Positions 49,912-61,206 are shown, counted from the first letter of the stretch. The stretch: 64,000 nt of DNA from Hydractinia symbiolongicarpus (GCF_029227915.1 NC_079876.1:30417828-30481827); one strand, 5' to 3'. Notes: a model not told the origin generated them from the letters alone. Program-made: numbers and translations.

Positions 49912-52295
49912 TTATTTATTCTTTAATGTCTTCTCATATAAATCCTGGTAAATGGCTTTAAGGCTAGAATCTAACACGTCTCGGTGGTTCAGGTCGTCTC
50001 GACGATGTATTGACTCACTTGACCAATATTTTCCACCACCAACTGGAGTAACAACACTAAATAGTGAATTTATAGTCTAATAATAACGACAATACATTTA
50101 CTAAAAAAAAGGAAGTGACGCCATTACGAATAAGTTGCCTAGAAACAGATTTTAGAAAAAAAGAATTAGGTCTTTGCAACAGATTTCTGCATAACTAACA
50201 AATTCTTACCTTTTTGTCGGCATCTTTCTCCTGCTTGAATTTCCTGATGGAGATGTCTTGTTTAAAAACCTTAAGAAAGAAGGAATAGAGGGGTTACTGA
50301 CTTGTTAATCGAGGCAGCGAAGGACTTGCACAAAACTCACCTCGATCCCGTCAAAGATGGTTCCACCACAGCTTCGATATCCTCATAGTAGTCATCGTCG
50401 TCCGTTATACTTTCTGAAGATGATAAGTCATGTTGCTATGGAAACGAAAAAACAATAAGCACTCTTTGAAGAACTTCCCTTTAACCCAGATCCTTACCAA
50501 GAACAACTGTGGTAGTAACAATAACTTATTGAATATTTGTAACTAAAAATGACGACATTTTAACCAATCAAATTACGGAATTTGTTACAAAGTTTTGCGA
50601 AGCAATTGAGCCCTGCGCGCAAACATGTCTGCTATGTATAGTACACCGAAAAACCGAAAAATTTCCACTAATGATGGCACCAAAAAAGTTTTGACCTCTG
50701 TTTAAAAAGTTGAGCTTTTTGATTTACATTCAAAATCACTTTTATGAGAAAATTATAGTTACGTTGGCATTATTTGTTTATGGTCTAGATATCTCATGAT
50801 CAGGCTGGTATTTTTATTGTAAAGTCAACCATACCAACCTCGTTCTTACACTTTTAACTAATTTTTCAAGGCGACAAACTGAAAGGTACACAGCAAGTTG
50901 TCAGAAGTAGAATGGCTGAAAATCTTTTTTGGAAGAACTTTTATTTGCATTAAAGTATGTCTGTGTCTATGAATGCTTTTTTCTGGTTTGGTTTTATAAA
51001 TTACAGCAAAGTGTATTATAAACAAATTAACTCTTAAAGTAGTAACCGTAAATGAGTTTGAAGTCAATTTAAAATAAATGTTTTTTTGCCTTAAACCCAA
51101 AGAAAATTAACAAGTAAATACGGAAAGCAAGCATACAAAAGTTTTAAAATTATAAACATTACAAATCCATGTAAACTCACAAGTACTGAATTGTTTTTCT
51201 TCATCAAGTCCTTGATTCTTTGATGAATTCGAGCTGACTCTATCGAATATGCCTCCTCCTTTGCATTTTTTGCAGTGTAACTCTCCTCCTTAGGTGTAAA
51301 AATCCGTGATCGCAGCGTCGGTGACGTAACACGCCTGCCAATGATATCTACATCGGGTGTTAAATGTTCATTGGGAAGAGGCCTAGGTCGAGCTTTTGGT
51401 GCACTTTGAAAGCGCCTACTTTTATAATTTTTCCACCAATCATCTTCTTCATCCGAGCTACTTTCATCATGTTCTTTTCGCAAGGGCGTGCCTATTGGTA
51501 TCTTATTGGTATCTGTGTAAGGGCTACATTTTCGTACCTGCGTAGGAGACACTTTGCTAGTGTATCCGTAACGTGAAGGAGACTGAGTGCGAGGTTTACA
51601 TCTATTTATAGTTAAATCTTTATGATATCTGTCGAATCTATGTTGCAAGAAAGATTGATCGCCATAAACTGTTTTGTAAGCGTTGCACAAGACACATTTC
51701 TTTGATGGCACTAGGCACTGTTTACACAATGCTGAAATAGACAAAGGTATAGCAGGTTAGCATGGAGCTACAATAACCACTTTCTAAATGATTCTTACAA
51801 AATCCCTGTTTTCGTAAAAGCCTTCGCATACTTTCGGAAATTATCTCTTTGCATGGCTTCACTTACTATAAAACAAACAATTCACTCACCCTCATTGTAC
51901 GATCTCACTTCTTTGTTTGATGGCGAAACAAATTCCCGTTTTGCAATCAATTCATTTGAAGCTCTACCTGTACGGAATGGTTTCCTCCGCGATGACTCCT
52001 CCTTATGTTTTACTGAAAGCGATTGTATCCAATCGTCAAGATCAAAATCTCGGTCACGCAACGTTGGACAGTCACATATGCAATGTCTATACACGGGTTG
52101 TCCAGTGTTGGGACTGCGAGGATAAACTTGGGTTCCGATTTCTTTAGTGTTGTGAGAATCGCAACTTTCATCAAACTCAAGGTTAGCAGGCAGAGGTAAC
52201 GAGTGGTGGATATTTTTCTTTTTTGAACATTTTTTTCTTCTTGCTGAAGATGCACCAGCGTGCGATACAGTTGCGGAATGAGCTTTAGTTGGAAA
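49912..52295 (-). CDS. SPATA6: SPATA6 exons 7-11: middle and C-terminal region
   Basis: Exon 7 (51890-52295) is basic, then acidic, and contains CICDCP and FDLDDWIQSL. Exon 8 (51181-51731) has the paired CxxC motifs, an acidic patch ESSSDEEDDWWKNY and a helix SIESARIHQRIKDLMKKNNS like the RVHERVKN helix of SPATA6. Exons 9-11 encode a short acidic stretch, a basic stretch and the conserved end, stop TAA at 49912-49914. AATAAA overlaps the stop and may serve as the polyadenylation signal. Confidence 0.85.
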
Positions 52296-55200
52296 CTGAA
52301 ATGATAACGTATCAGAAACTAAACGAATAAAAAGCACGATCATCGATTTATATTTGACAGCAAAAATCAACATTAACAAATTCGAACGCTGATTTATACA
52401 TGAAATCAGTGTCAAGTACTTGTTGTCTGTCTTCAACGAACTCTTTTTTTACTTTAAAGTTTATAACAAACTCTTACAGCCGTATCAACTTCTCTAAAAA
52501 GACAAGTCTACAGTAGGACTGTATTAATGACTTATAAATCGTTTATAGCCGGGTGCTACGGGAAAATAGTGACCAAGGTTGTGACGTCATGGACCGAACG
52601 CAATGAGGTCCATGCAAACAACTGAGTTTGCTGTTTACACACGTAGCGTCCGGCTATACGGTTTATAAGTCATTTAGTACCTGGTAGCCTGATAAAACAT
52701 AAAAATTAACTTCAAGTCTTTCACAAAAAGACTGACATTTGGATAAAGAATAAAATGAATGTCTATGTAGAAACCATATGTTCTGACAAGAGCAACTATA
52801 GGAAAAGAATTCTTTAGTTCTATTTTGAAAGTTTTTAAATTTGCAGTTGATGGAGTGGTTGTGTTTGTTGGGAAATTAAACGAGCAATTGTTAATATTAA
52901 CCAGAAATAAACGGAAAAAATGTAGCTATCTAGAGACATTACACTGAACTTTTTTTTTAAAGAATAGTTATATAATGATAATTCGGGAGTGGTGTTAAGT
53001 GGATTTATTTCATCCTTTTTTGAAGAACTCAAGGTGTGTGATATTCGAAAAAGGTGAGTTTTGTGAGTTCCTTTTTCATTTTTAAGGGAGTCTATATTTT
53101 TATGGCCACTGTGCTGCTTTAACAAAATTAAATCTCACATATAAGTCCTTACGATACAAACAGTTAATTTTAAAACAAGGTTTCCTACTGCCTCCCTCTC
53201 ATAACCACTCCCTTGTATACACGCATCTTTGACTAGATGGCAAATAAATAAACAGACCGAGCGTTTAATCTAAGCTTTTTGGTATGTTCTTTCACTGACA
53301 CACGTGTTAAATTTCAATTATAGCAGCAGCAATAAAAAGTCAGATCGTGTTTATGAATGGCCGACAGAGTAAAATTAAATTGTTAAAAACTAGAAACATT
53401 GAATGGTATTATATAAACACCTACATTGATTAAGCTCAGGAATAAAAAAACCATTCCTTTACTGAATAGTGGTAGTAAAAAAACTAACTTGTTTACTAAT
53501 AGTGAAGTTTGGAGTTGTTAAGATAACAGATGGTGCTTCTTCGATGTATGTCTTGGTACGAAATGTAAGCTGTGGATCTAATCCCTATGAAAAGAAAAAA
53601 GTTGTCATTCAAGTGTTTGGAGTGCATTGTGGTTGGTTTAGAGATATACCTTGCACTGTTACCCTACCAATTAAAGGAGGGATTACACGAGCTGCGTTAG
53701 GAAGGAGTATATATAAGATATATAAGAACTGTGTTAAAAAGGAGAGTGCAGAAGAGATATGTTACGAAGGAGGGTGTCGAAGAGCTGTGTTACGAAGGAG
53801 GGTCACAAGAGCTGTGTTACGAAGGAGGGTCACAAGAGCTGTGTTACGTAGGAGGGTGCACTGCTTGTTCTGTTTTATTAAAGGTCTAAAAAACGTTTTA
53901 ATTAAAAAATACAAGATTGTGCAACCTAGTTGCTATGCTGAATCAGGATTGCTTAGTTACTTTAAATAAAAAAATATCTAGTGTGAACATACCCTTCCAT
54001 TTGAAAAATGTTTTGTTCGAGTCAACAGGATTTCACGTTTCAAATGATCTTCACGAGGTATATAACTTGGGGATGGATATAAAAATTTTCTCGCTGATTC
54101 CTCGTACACAGCAAGAACATGACCCCCTAGAAAGCAAATGTATAAGAAATTAAATAAAAAACAAAAACAACAACAACAGCAAAATGGGTAGTAGGTTCCC
54201 ATAGCAACATAGAAAAAACAAAAATGGTGCATGCGATTACCCTTGTAGCCCTTAGTGTGCTGCCTTAGTTCAATTAAGATGCTTTCATCTAAAATAAAAA
54301 ACAAGACATAAAAAAATAAATAATTGAAAATTCACACTCAATTTTGTTATATAATTATCATGTATGTTGTTCTTGTATAATTATAGCATTTAAGCAGGAA
54401 TTTTCTAAGTATACACCAAACATTTTGCTCAGGTAAATCATTCTGGGTGCTGTGTGTTTTTTAAATAAACTTAAAAATTCTTTTCTTTTTTGTTAAATAA
54501 AATCAAACTTAACACTACTATACTGTCCGAACTTGCTTAGTAGCCCTGTGAATTTATTGCCAATAAGCTGTTTACCATGTATAGGCATATCCCAACCTGA
54601 TACTGAATTTACAGTTTTGTAACATGTATATGCATGGTTTACATACCTTCCAATATATCAAAAAGGTGCTCTGGCAACTTAAGTCTTGGGATATAAAGTT
54701 GCTCATGTAAATCATTCAGGATGGTGTGTGCTAATGTTTTCTTGCGCAATTTACTTCTAGCCCGCGTATAAAATCATACTTTAACCTGATCCTGAATTAT
54801 ACAACAGGTATATGCATGGTTTACATACCTTCCAATATCTCCAAAACTTGTTCTGGTGTTTTAGCATTTGTAAAAATCTAAGCAAAAGAAGAAGTGAAGA
54901 ATTAACAACCTATCTAAGTATATATTTTCTACCAAAAAAAATAATAAATAAAAAAATGAAATACCCTTTGAAATTTCAATTTTGAGTTAAATGTCATGGG
55001 GAATGAAGGATACACATGTTGAGTTCGATGGTATCGTCCGAATAGATAGATTGAAAGAAAAACGGGGTTTCTATCAGAAAGATGTAAAGTACCAGGACAG
55101 GCTACCTGCAGAAAAAAGATGCATGTCATTAGTAGAAAATTTTTACGGTGCAAACTTTTGAAATTCAAAAAAAAGCAAAAATGGACAGAAAAATTGTGAC

Positions 55201-55546
55201 ATTATACAAAATATGTCTAATCTCACTATCACACTCAAGTAATTTATAGTTTTTTCAGCAGATTGATATGCATTTGTGCAAAAAGAATTTTTAAACTTAT
55301 GCAAAACTTTTTCATATAATGTATTTTCTTTCTTTTTACATTTTATACTACTAAAATGACATGGTAAAAAAAAATGTAAAAAATAGTAAAAATTAGACCA
55401 TATGTTCGTACCAGCAAAAACTGACCCCAATTTTACATTGGTAAAAAATAGGTTTAAGAAAAAAATATAATACAGACATTAGTGACAAAAAAACCTGAAT
55501 AAGCAGGACCAACCTGGTTTAATTTGAACTTGACAGTACACTTCAT
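49912..55546 (-). CDS. SPATA6: Spermatogenesis-associated protein 6 homologue (spliced, 585 aa)
   Basis: Exons in transcript order: 55514-55546, 54965-55105, 54829-54877, 54241-54288, 53993-54126, 53489-53584, 51890-52295, 51181-51731, 50341-50435, 50210-50269, 49912-50056. All are GT-AG with consistent phases. The N-terminal 150 residues match the SPATA6 domain: VACPGTLHLSDRNPVFLSIY, FNSKLKFQR, FTNAKTPEQVLEILE, VLAVYEESARKFLYP, LTFRTKTYI. The end (HRDVLDSSLKAIYQDLY) matches my recollection of the SPATA6 C-terminus. In mammals SPATA6 builds the sperm connecting piece. In early animals a role at centriole or flagellum base is likely (inference). A Cys cluster (C305-x2-C308-x6-C315-x2-C318) suggests a small zinc site. 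The gene converges with the kinase gene. Confidence 0.88.
52527..52673. mobile_element. PIF/Harbinger-like MITE, 147 bp, in a SPATA6 intron
   Basis: Ends ATGACTTATAAATCG and CGGTTTATAAGTCAT are inverted repeats of about 33 bp with few mismatches. The flanking TTA on both sides (52524-52526, 52674-52676) fits the 3-bp TWA target site of Harbinger elements. It contains a full CRE at 52582-52589. Confidence 0.7.
53489..55546 (-). CDS. SPATA6: SPATA6 exons 1-6: conserved N-terminal domain
   Basis: Exon 1 codes only MKCTVKFKLNQ and is preceded by a good acceptor (GTTTTAG|GATG), so a 5' UTR exon probably lies upstream. Exons 2-6 add the beta-rich domain seen at the start of vertebrate SPATA6 (CALELKLRAVSCPG... 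in human). Exon 6 ends CAA|GTTAGT in phase 0. A phase-1 donor eight bases earlier (A|GTAAAC) looks stronger but would not join exon 7 in frame. Confidence 0.88.
53680..53860. repeat. 27-bp tandem repeat in SPATA6 intron 6 region
   Basis: GAGCTGTGTTACGAAGGAGG-type units, about six with increasing similarity towards 53850. The plus-strand reading frame (RAVLRRRVT repeated) is a by-product of a period divisible by three. Confidence 0.8.
54640..54690 (-). pseudogene. Tandem duplicate of SPATA6 exon 3 (decayed or alternative)
   Basis: On the minus strand, 13 identical bases (ATATTGGAAG plus GTA) and the following donor and intron sequence repeat those of exon 3 (54829-54877), about 180 bp away. 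The copy reads IPRLKLPEHLFDILE against FTNAKTPEQVLEILE. No clear acceptor is visible at the matching place, but the frame stays open upstream (ILNDLHEQLY). It could be a mutually exclusive exon or a relic. Confidence 0.45.
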
Positions 55547-55940
55547 CCTAAAACTATTCAGAAAATTGTTTTTGAGAAAAAAAGAATAAAAAGTGTATAT
55601 ATACAAGGCACTCAGATTTAAAAAAAGTCACAAGATGTCTTTTGTATATATGAATAATCATTTCTTATTTTTTAAGGAAAGCCAAAACAAAAAGACGAGA
55701 AAAATAAAAAATAACTAAGCTGAGCCTTTGCAAACTGGACAAAGCTTTGAGGCTTTGTATTTTCAAAGTGAGATTGTAATTTGAGAGTAAGGTTGTATTT
55801 TAAGATAGGGGTGCGTTTAAAGAAAAATATTTCTTTTTTGAAATTATAAAAAATCATAACATTAGTTTGCATCCACTTTGATTTCGCATATATAGATAAA
55901 TAGATAGATGTGCATATTTTACATGGCTAGTCTCACATAT

Positions 55941-56232
55941 ATTGGGGAATATACCCTGTCTATTTTTCCAGGAGGGGCCATGGCTTTGATGGGAAGTCCT
56001 GGTGTATTTAATGCTGCTCAAACTCAATTAGGGTCAGCGCTCTGCCAGACAACCCCCTGTGACATCCAACGACCCACACAGTGCGCCATCGACCCAATTT
56101 CCCTCACAAGCCTTTGGTTAACCCAGGGCTATGGTAATATTCAATTGCCCATAATAAATTGCTGCCAAGGGGAATCGAACCCTGGTCTTCCACACAAAGT
56201 ATGAGAGTGAATACCACTAAACTACGGCGCCA
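55941..56232 (-). mobile_element. Full-length tRNA-derived SINE upstream of SPATA6
   Basis: Minus strand: GGCGCCGTAGTTTAGTGGTA (box A region), CAGGGTTCGATTCCCCTTGG (box B), a body with CCATAGCCCTGGGTTAACC, and the 3' end CCTGGAAAAATAGACAGGGT. The last part is shared with the 33.9-kb SINE although the heads differ. Confidence 0.85.
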
Positions 56233-56278
56233 CCTAAACTACAGTGCCACCTAAACTACAGCGCCACCCAAACTACAG
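56217..56278. repeat. 17-bp tandem repeat of a SINE head
   Basis: CTAAACTACGGCGCCAC, the first bases of the adjoining SINE read backwards, is repeated three to four times (GGCGCC, AGTGCC, AGCGCC variants). Confidence 0.8.
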
Positions 56279-57107
56279 CAGCATAATCATTATCTAAAAA
56301 TTATAGCTCAAAACAACCTCTCTGACACTTTTTCCTAATTAGCTTAATTTGGAGATCTCCTAAATAAGCTATATCATAGAGTTTAATTAGGTGACATATA
56401 TGCATCTAAATTAGGAGGTACTTGAAAAAGATTTTCTTCGATTTCTCGAAAAATGTAAACTTTAGCAAAATCACTGCTGCAGCTCTTTTATCGACAGTGT
56501 GACCACTACATTATAAGCACCCAGGGTTCAAAAGATATAGAATAGAAGCAATGGTTCATCATAGCAATAGTCTATTTTAGCTGTACTGCATCCCAGTTAG
56601 GATGTCACGTCACACATGATACAGCCTATTTATGCAGCCATTTTTTAAACTTAAAATTCAGCTGAACCTCGGGTGCTACGGAAAAACTTATGCATTGGAG
56701 ATGTTTTTATGCACATAAATATTGGATTTATTCAGTTAGCTAGATGCTAAAATTCAGTTAAATGTGTGTTTTGACATCCAAATTAAGATGTACAAATTCA
56801 TTAAGAGGATTTCCCTGCCTATTATTGCTAAGAGGGAATGGAAAAGACAGTTTAATGAAAAAATGTGAACAATAAATGGTCTATAAAGTTGCTGAAAGAT
56901 AAGTAAAAATACTTCAAATTGAGTAGGTGGCAAGCTAGCTAGCTATGTGGTGGACAATATGGGATGGGCGCGCTGCCACACACCCTTCCTCCTCTCAAGT
57001 TTTAAAATTGTTTTATAACACTAGGAATCCTCTTAATATACATATTACCGGTAAACTAATTGTTAAAGTAACTTGCAAGAAATAAAGCTGACTATAAAAT
57101 ATACTTA

Positions 57108-57278
57108 AAAGTTTGCAGCAGGACAGGGAAAACTTAGAAAACTAGATAGTGATAAACGAATGCTAACCTTCTTTGTTTTGTCTTTCTTCCGCGCAAAATA
57201 TAGATTTTTTAACCGACGGCACCGACAAATGTAAACAAAAAATACCCGCAACCCATCGGCCCCTGTTTCGAACTCCAT
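57108..57278 (-). other. Minus-strand open frame upstream of SPATA6, possible 5' exon
   Basis: ATG at 57278 (minus) opens MEFETGADGLRVFFVYICRC... to a stop near 57108, with a possible donor AAG|GTTAGC inside. It sits where a SPATA6 5' exon would be expected, but no splice to the MKCTV exon keeps the frame. It may be 5' UTR sequence or chance. Confidence 0.25.
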
Positions 57279-57448
57279 CAATGTTTTTTGAGAACGTCTA
57301 AAATCAACCTCGATCCCGGGTCTTTTTTTCTCTTTTTGATAAAGTTCTTTCTCGCTGTCACTTTATATCCCCGGACCGCCAAATAGGGTTAAAACACTTT
57401 GATAGTGCTCTCGTTTTGAAACGGTAACATCAAGGTCTTATTTTAAAT

Positions 57449-57570
57449 ATGGTAGTACAAAGTGTTAGGAACGTGAAGCATTTTCTGCATTCAAATGGAA
57501 AGCCCTTAAACAGTTTATCAACTTTAACTGCGAATGGTAAAGTGTATGGTCAACCTGAATTTGAAGCAGA
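57449..57570 (+). CDS. First exon of an unrecognised plus-strand gene
   Basis: ATG at 57449 opens 40 codons (MVVQSVRNVKHFLHSNGKPL...) with coding-like composition and ends GCAGA|GTGAGA after 57570 in phase 2. If unspliced it stops at 57574. It lies head-to-head with SPATA6. The following exons are not recognised and may lie beyond the window. The last 19 bases are repeated at 61339, where the donor reads GTGATA, so the downstream copy is a broken partial duplicate without ATG. Confidence 0.5.
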
Positions 57571-59012
57571 GTGAGACTTTTAAGTTTGAGACTAGTAAGG
57601 TTTTGTCTAAAAAAGTTACAAAGCTGAAAAATTAAAAAAATTGTTTATTATCCGGACAAATAAAAATATTGAGACACAAAAATCATATGTAGCCAGTTTA
57701 GATAATCGTTAGATAGAACTGAGATGTTTAGTAATTCCATTTTTTACTCCCGGTATGTACTATGTTTAAGTCCAAATTGGATAAAGATTACTTCTGTATG
57801 TTCCTATATTTCGAAACCGATGAGTCTGCAGGGTCAGGATACAGGAAGGCTTTCGATATCACTATTATCCTCTGATTGGTCTAACATCTTAAACGTTTCG
57901 TAGTTTTGTTTTGTTGTTTACATGTTATTCAAATAGTCTATGATTCGTGTGCGTAAGTTTGTTATATATATTGTCTCAATTTTTTTTAAACTATGAGTTA
58001 CAAGTATAGAAGAAAGCCTGAAAATCGAAGTTTGAGAAATACGCACAACTGCAATTTCCATATAAACCACACAAAGTTGACTGAAACTTAATGGTGCTTA
58101 ATTGTCTGTCTCGTACAGTGTCCGAACTGCTTATTTGCTTCTTGTTGATTATCACTTGCGAAGATGAAGTTTTTGCTTATTCAGCTATTGTAGTTAGCTA
58201 TCGATAATAAACCTTTTTTTTAGTTTTAAAATGTTTTTGCTTAAAAACTTTATTACTTTATAACAAGATAAGTCTCAGAAACGACATTTTTTTATATCTT
58301 TAGTTTTGCCCTTCTTCTTTTCTTTATTCACCCACTTCAAGCTGTTGTTTTAAAAAGTGCGTGTATTTTGTCTGGGATTTGCTGTTTCTCAGCAGCGCAA
58401 ATATGAGTACTGTGGTTAGATGACAGAAAAATTGCCCTAGACAGAGATGATTGTATGGGTAAAATTGCACAACTACGGACAATAACACATGCAATTTGGA
58501 ACCTGTGCTAATATTCCATGGAAACCTACCCCTGTTGGTTATTCGGGCGTATGCTAAAAGAAGTTGTGCTACTTCTTGGAGGTTTCTTACTTCCAAGGCG
58601 ACATAAAGAGATCTATTTCTAATCTCTTTTAGCAAATTACATGTTGTGACATCTACCAAGAGGCCCACACACTTAATGTGATAATAGTCCCTACTAAATT
58701 CTATAAGAGAAAAGAAACAAGAGAAAGCTGCTTAAGATAAAAAGACCTGTTGTGTAGAAATTTGCAACAATCCATCTTGTAAGCTGATTAAAGTTACATA
58801 CTGGAGAAATATGGAAGCATGGAAAAACCGGTTATAAATGTTTACTATTGTAAACCTTTCAACTTCGGAATGTGTTCTAATGGCTGTGTAGCGGAATTTA
58901 TTCTTAAAAAATTAGTTATTATTCCGTGATTTTTTATTGCACAGAGTTTCTTTGGTTACATAATTTTTGTATTTATTTACCATGAAATACAGTAGTTAGT
59001 TGTTTTTAAAAC

Positions 59013-59267
59013 CTCCTCTCCTCTCCTCTCCTCTCCTCTCCTCTCCTCTCCTCTCCTCTCCTCTCCTCTCCTCTCCTCTCCTCTCCTCTCCTCTCCTCTC
59101 CTCTCCTCTCCTCTCCTCTCCTCTCCTCTCCTCTCCTCTCCTCTCCTCTCCTCTCCTCTCCTCTCCTCTCCTCTCCTCTCCTCTCCTCTCCTCTCCTCTC
59201 CTCTCCTCTCCTCTCCTCTCCTCTCCTCTCCTCTCCTCTCCTCTCCTCTCCTCTCCTCTCCTCTCCT
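59013..59267. repeat. (CCTCT)n microsatellite, about 51 units
   Basis: Pure pentanucleotide array in copy A. Strong polypurine-polypyrimidine asymmetry, so triplex (H-DNA) formation is possible. Confidence 0.97.
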
Positions 59268-59437
59268 ATGTCCTATCCTGTAATTATGTTTTTTTATTTG
59301 TGATATTAATAAAATAGCTACAGTTGAGTAGGGGAAGTGTAAGTGGCTGGATCAAAGAGACAAAAAAGGCTTATTAGCATAATATGACATCTTGGTAATA
59401 ACGTAACTACAAATTAATTTTGTGGTATTAAATGCGC

Positions 59438-59445
59438 TATATAAA
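59438..59445 (+). promoter_or_regulatory. TATA box (copy A)
   Basis: Exact TATATAAA 69 bp before the ATG at 59514. Repeated exactly at 63790-63797 in copy B. Confidence 0.4.
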
Positions 59446-59513
59446 GAAGCAGGAGTGAAACGGATGGATCATACTTTATTACACCATAAAACGTAGTGTG
59501 GAGGTGATTAGTT

Positions 59514-59750
59514 ATGTTGTTCATTCTTTATGGAATTTTTGCATGTTTATGCGGTGCTAAAAAGCTACTTCTATGCTTCATTGGAAGGTCCAGAAAGGAG
59601 ATACAACAAGAATCGTCAACATCTGTATACAGTGAATTGTTGCTCACGAGAAAAACAGTAACAGATATGAGCTTGCAAGGTGTGAATGAAGATGGCACTC
59701 GTATAATTCTAATGAAAGACAATACAAAGATTTGCGTGGTTTTGAACTAA
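59514..59750 (+). CDS. Small ORF, 78 aa, hydrophobic N-terminus (copy A)
   Basis: Reads MLFILYGIFACLCGAKKLLL, then a hydrophilic part with ESSTSVYSELLLTRKTVTD. A TATA box lies at suitable distance. The N-terminal 20 residues could be a membrane anchor or signal with palmitoylation-prone Cys. No family recognised. It lies in a duplicated segment, and its first 135 bp are identical in copy B. It could be a real small gene or part of a repeat. Confidence 0.35.
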   Translation: MLFILYGIFACLCGAKKLLLCFIGRSRKEIQQESSTSVYSELLLTRKTVTDMSLQGVNEDGTRIILMKDNTKICVVLN

Positions 59751-60410
59751 AGTTTTGTTTTAAACTAATGTACATACACTTGTTGAGACATTACAATAAT
59801 TATCATTTTACAAGTCAAGTTAGAAGAATAGAACGTAACGGTAAAAAGGAAAGTTCCGGAATATTTTTGCAGACGATGCTTTTCAGACTAGAGGGTGAAG
59901 AAAATGGCAATGGAGGGAAGACTTTCTACAATCAGATAATCTTTGTTACCAAAACAACACTAATTATTATTTCGCTTTATAACTTTTTATCATGGTAAAA
60001 AGATCAATGTAATCTAATAAATATCTTTAACTCCTTTTCATTTATAGCAAAAATTTTCAACATTGTTGCACCTTCCTGGAAATGTTGCCGGTGCGGGTAG
60101 AAGTGTAGGATAAATATTTCAAAATTTTTTTGCAGTTGTAAATGCTATCATAAATTGAATATATTTAACATTTCGAAAGTTTTGTCATTATTTTATATAA
60201 AATCGTGCAGACTTCCTGCATAAAAAAGACGAATAAAAATATATCGCAGAAACATTTGAGATTTCGTGTGTCTGTAGCACAAACACAGACTATATACCTA
60301 TGGAGTTTACGGCTCCTGTATCCTCATGAAAACAAAGGGTTGGTAAACTTAATACGTCGCCAGTCACTTTTTGGCAACTAAGCTTTGTTTAGTTTATAAA
60401 ATATAAAATT

Positions 60411-61206
60411 ATTGAATTTCCGCGCCCGAAGGCGTAGGAAATTCTTTAAAACCGTCGTTTTTTCTTTTGGAGCATTTTTTGAGAAAAAATCGACCCTGGG
60501 ATTTCACGTTCCTCTGATTTTTTGATACCTAAATGTCATTTTAGGCCAAAATTGGTTCAAAAATTAAAACTACTTTATTTTCCACAAAATTTGGCACAGT
60601 TAAGAAAAAAATTATGCTGAACATGATGGTGACATCAAAATTTCTATTTTGGCCACTTTAAATGTCATTTTAGGCCAAAATTGGTCCAAAAATTAAAACT
60701 ACTTTATTTTCGACAAAATTTCGCACAGAACACAAAAAAAAATATGCTGATCATTATGGTGACATCAAAATTTTGATTTTTTGCCACCTGAAATGTCATT
60801 TTAGGCAAAACTTGGTCCAAAAATTTAAACTACTTTATTTTCGACAAAATTTGGCACATGTAATAAAAAAAGTATGCTGAACATGATGGTGGCATCAAAA
60901 TTTTGTTTTTTTGTCAACTAAATGCCGTTTAAGACCATAAATGTTTCAATCGGAAGACTTTCAACCATGAATGATAGGCTATAATTTTTGTTCGCAATTT
61001 CTTTTAAAGTGTGAGTTTATTATGACACGTTTTGTTTTGTTTGCGTTTGTTGTAAGATGTAATGTCACTTGTGTGTTTTATCTTCAGAGCTTCAAGCACC
61101 AAACCTCTTCGAATGTTTGGCACGATAACACAACGAATTAGCAGGTTGTCATCAAATATTTTGGTAGCGAGCGGAAATTCTTAGAGCCCCCAGGGCTTCT
61201 TGTTTA
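60411..61206. repeat. Dispersed element with internal tandem array, copy 2
   Basis: Same ends as 35632-36654 (ATTGAATTTCCGCGCCCGAA; GCGGAAATTCTTAGAGC) but three internal units instead of five. It lies between the two copies of the segmental duplication. Confidence 0.85.

Larger units (their letters stand above)
57552..59750. repeat. Segmental tandem duplication, copy A
   Basis: From AACCTGAATTTGAAGCAGAG onward this segment matches 61339-64000 at roughly 98% apart from the microsatellite length. The match still runs at the window edge, so the right boundary is unknown. Confidence 0.95.

Noticed and set aside
51853-52147. Plus-strand frames at 51.4-52.1 kb
   Set aside because: Antisense to SPATA6 exons 7 and 8, which have family similarity.
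53680-53860. CRISPR-like regular repeat
   Set aside because: Units are adjacent with no unique spacers, in a eukaryotic intron; a minisatellite.
53469-53969. Plus-strand 166-codon frame
   Set aside because: Antisense to SPATA6 exon 6 and extended by the 27-bp tandem repeat.
58324-58668. Minus-strand 114-codon frame, repeated at 62111-62455
   Set aside because: Open in both duplicate copies, but the visible protein differences (two) are both amino-acid changes and the copies are too young to test selection. No family, splice or promoter signal.
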